DNA from: Dehalococcoidia bacterium
GTDB taxonomy: Bacteria; Chloroflexota; Dehalococcoidia; Dehalococcoidales; UBA1222
Direction of reading: 5' to 3'
NCBI GenBank assembly: GCA_009786345.1
Contig: WQTJ01000087.1
Coordinates: forward strand, 1-6,261
Length of the DNA: 6,261 nt
The position numbers and the translations under genes were made by a program. Below are positions 5,794 through 6,261 of this stretch, in pieces. Under the pieces are notes generated by a model. That model saw only the letters and a program-made list of their open reading frames with translations, searched no databases and had not been told where the DNA came from. Numbering within the stretch: position 1 is the stretch's first letter; each line of letters starts with the position of its first letter.

Positions 5794-5825
5794 GTGTGAT
5801 TACAGCATGCATGCTGAATTCACAC
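5794..5825. repeat. 32-bp near-perfect palindrome, probable operator
   Basis: The outer arms are GTGTGA (5794-5799) and TCACAC (5820-5825). The core CAGCATGCATGCTG (5803-5816) is a perfect 14-bp palindrome. Overall 14 of 16 base pairs match. It lies 24 bases past the ferredoxin stop and covers the -35 region of the double zinc-ribbon promoter, centred about -40 from the predicted start. No T-run follows on either strand, so it is not a standard terminator. TGTGA and TCACA are CRP half-sites, but CRP boxes have 6 bases between them and here there are 20. Candidate binder: the Crp/Fnr regulator encoded at the right edge (inference). Confidence 0.6.
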
Positions 5826-5849
5826 AAAGGCGGTAGTATAGCTGATTGT

Positions 5850-6053
5850 CTAGGCTTCGTCAAGCACGATTTCAAAAGGGCAGTTGATGGCACCATGCGG
5901 GCATACAGTTTCACATAGCCTGCATCCTGCACATTCGTTTACACCGATGAATGCGATTACCACCCCCACCACTTGCAGTCCGTTGCTTGTACACACACTA
6001 GCGCACAAACCACATCCGGTACACAGCTGTGTTGCTATTTCAGGGTGTGACAT
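5850..6053 (-). CDS. 2[4Fe-4S] ferredoxin-type protein, 67 residues
   Basis: Small cytoplasmic iron-sulfur protein that should carry low-potential electrons. There are two cluster motifs: Cys11-x2-Cys14-x2-Cys17-x3-Cys21 and Cys41-x2-Cys44-x2-Cys47-x3-Cys51-Pro. Each cluster takes three cysteines from one motif and the fourth from the other, as in clostridial-type ferredoxins. The first motif ends in Cys-Thr rather than the usual Cys-Pro, and there is a ninth cysteine (Cys58). The acidic tail FEIVLDEA is ferredoxin-like. The start has GGTGATGGA immediately upstream, an acceptable but close ribosome site. It follows the Crp/Fnr regulator by 58 bases on the same strand, so they may be co-transcribed. 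That pairing suggests redox or one-carbon/electron-flow control. The partner enzyme is not in the window. Confidence 0.9.
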   Translation of the reverse strand: MSHPEIATQLCTGCGLCASVCTSNGLQVVGVVIAFIGVNECAGCRLCETVCPHGAINCPFEIVLDEA

Positions 6054-6111
6054 TCCATCACCATGTGTTTAATGATAAAGCGGTTCGGTTTCAAAATATG
6101 TAACTTTAGTA

Positions 6112-6261
6112 TCATATCCCCATGTCCACTATCTGTTCAAGGCCTTTTTTGTTGCGTATAGCAACTTGGTGGCTGCGTATTTCTATAAGCTCGGTACTTT
6201 CTAAGTCTTTGAGTGCGCGGGCAACTACTTCACGTGCTGTGCCTGCCATGGCTGCCATATC
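6112..6261 (-). CDS. Crp/Fnr-family transcriptional regulator, C-terminal end (5' end cut off by the window)
   Basis: Only the last 49 codons are present; the frame is open to the right edge and ends in TGA at 6114-6112. The text DMAAMAGTAREVVARALKDL followed by ESTELIEIRSHQVAIRNKKG is the winged helix-turn-helix of the Crp/Fnr family: turn at AGTA, recognition helix REVVAR (fragment residues 10-15), then the wing with ELIEIRSHQVAI. Arg-Glu-x3-Arg matches the E. coli CRP recognition residues (Arg180, Glu181, Arg185) that contact TGTGA half-sites. FNR itself uses a different pattern, with Glu, Ser and Arg. The sensor domain is outside the window, so ligand (cyclic nucleotide, haem, iron-sulfur or other) is unknown. 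It lies upstream of the ferredoxin gene and probably controls it or nearby genes. Confidence 0.88.
   Translation of the reverse strand, partial: DMAAMAGTAREVVARALKDLESTELIEIRSHQVAIRNKKGLEQIVDMGI

Noticed and set aside
6045..6062. TGTGA-N7-TCACC inverted repeat over the ferredoxin start codon, resembling a CRP site
   Set aside because: The spacing is one base too long and the arms are explained by the ribosome site GGTGATGG and the codons Ser-His-Pro; too weak to call an operator.
5884..6072. Open frame of 62 codons antisense to the ferredoxin gene
   Set aside because: The CxxC motifs of the ferredoxin on the other strand fully explain this region; the antisense frame is a His/Pro-rich shadow.

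Overview
This 6.26-kb window is bacterial chromosomal DNA with mid-40s % GC (estimated by eye). It holds seven genes, two of them cut by the window edges, and no tRNA, rRNA, CRISPR array or transposon that I can see. The best guess for the host is a Chloroflexota bacterium near the Dehalococcoidia. The reasons are an archaeal-type GlmU-like bifunctional enzyme next to an archaeal-flavoured GlmS, small zinc-ribbon proteins, and a small 2[4Fe-4S] ferredoxin beside a Crp/Fnr regulator. This is an inference from protein character and remembered gene neighbourhoods, not a database result.

Left part (+ strand, 1-2205). The C-terminal ATPase half of a sensor histidine kinase comes first. A 180-base intergenic region follows, with a weak terminator-like hairpin, a 23-bp imperfect palindrome, and a promoter whose -35 region is replaced by two CTTTAC repeats 11 bp apart. 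That layout is typical of promoters activated by OmpR/PhoB-family response regulators. The promoter serves a lipoprotein HtrA/DegP-type serine protease with one PDZ domain. An 80-residue zinc-ribbon protein follows 37 bases later and is probably co-transcribed. A plausible reading is a cell-envelope stress module in which the kinase's partner regulator switches on the protease.

Middle (- strand, 2225-5282). glmU-like and glmS genes are read in that order with a 43-base gap, from an extended -10 promoter at about 5340. GlmS makes glucosamine-6-phosphate. The GlmU-like protein carries nucleotidyltransferase and acetyltransferase domains for the last two steps to UDP-GlcNAc. The mutase between them (GlmM) is not in the window. 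glmS converges on the zinc-ribbon gene with only 19 bases between stops and no obvious terminator.

Right part (- strand, 5475-6261). The C-terminal DNA-binding end of a Crp/Fnr-family regulator is followed by a 67-residue 2[4Fe-4S] ferredoxin and then a 75-residue double zinc-ribbon protein with a clear intrinsic terminator. The first half of this double ribbon closely resembles the 80-residue protein on the other side of the glm pair. Between the ferredoxin and the double-ribbon gene is a 32-bp near-perfect palindrome with TGTGA/TCACA outer arms, centred about 40 bases upstream of the predicted transcription start. The regulator's recognition helix has the RE-x3-R pattern known from E. coli CRP, so a regulatory link is worth testing.

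I see no clearly new defence, mobile or biosynthetic system here. The most interesting signals are the unusual HtrA protease (Ser in place of the oxyanion-loop Gly, plus a Ser/Thr-rich insertion), the two operator-like sites, and the paralogous zinc ribbons either side of the glm genes.
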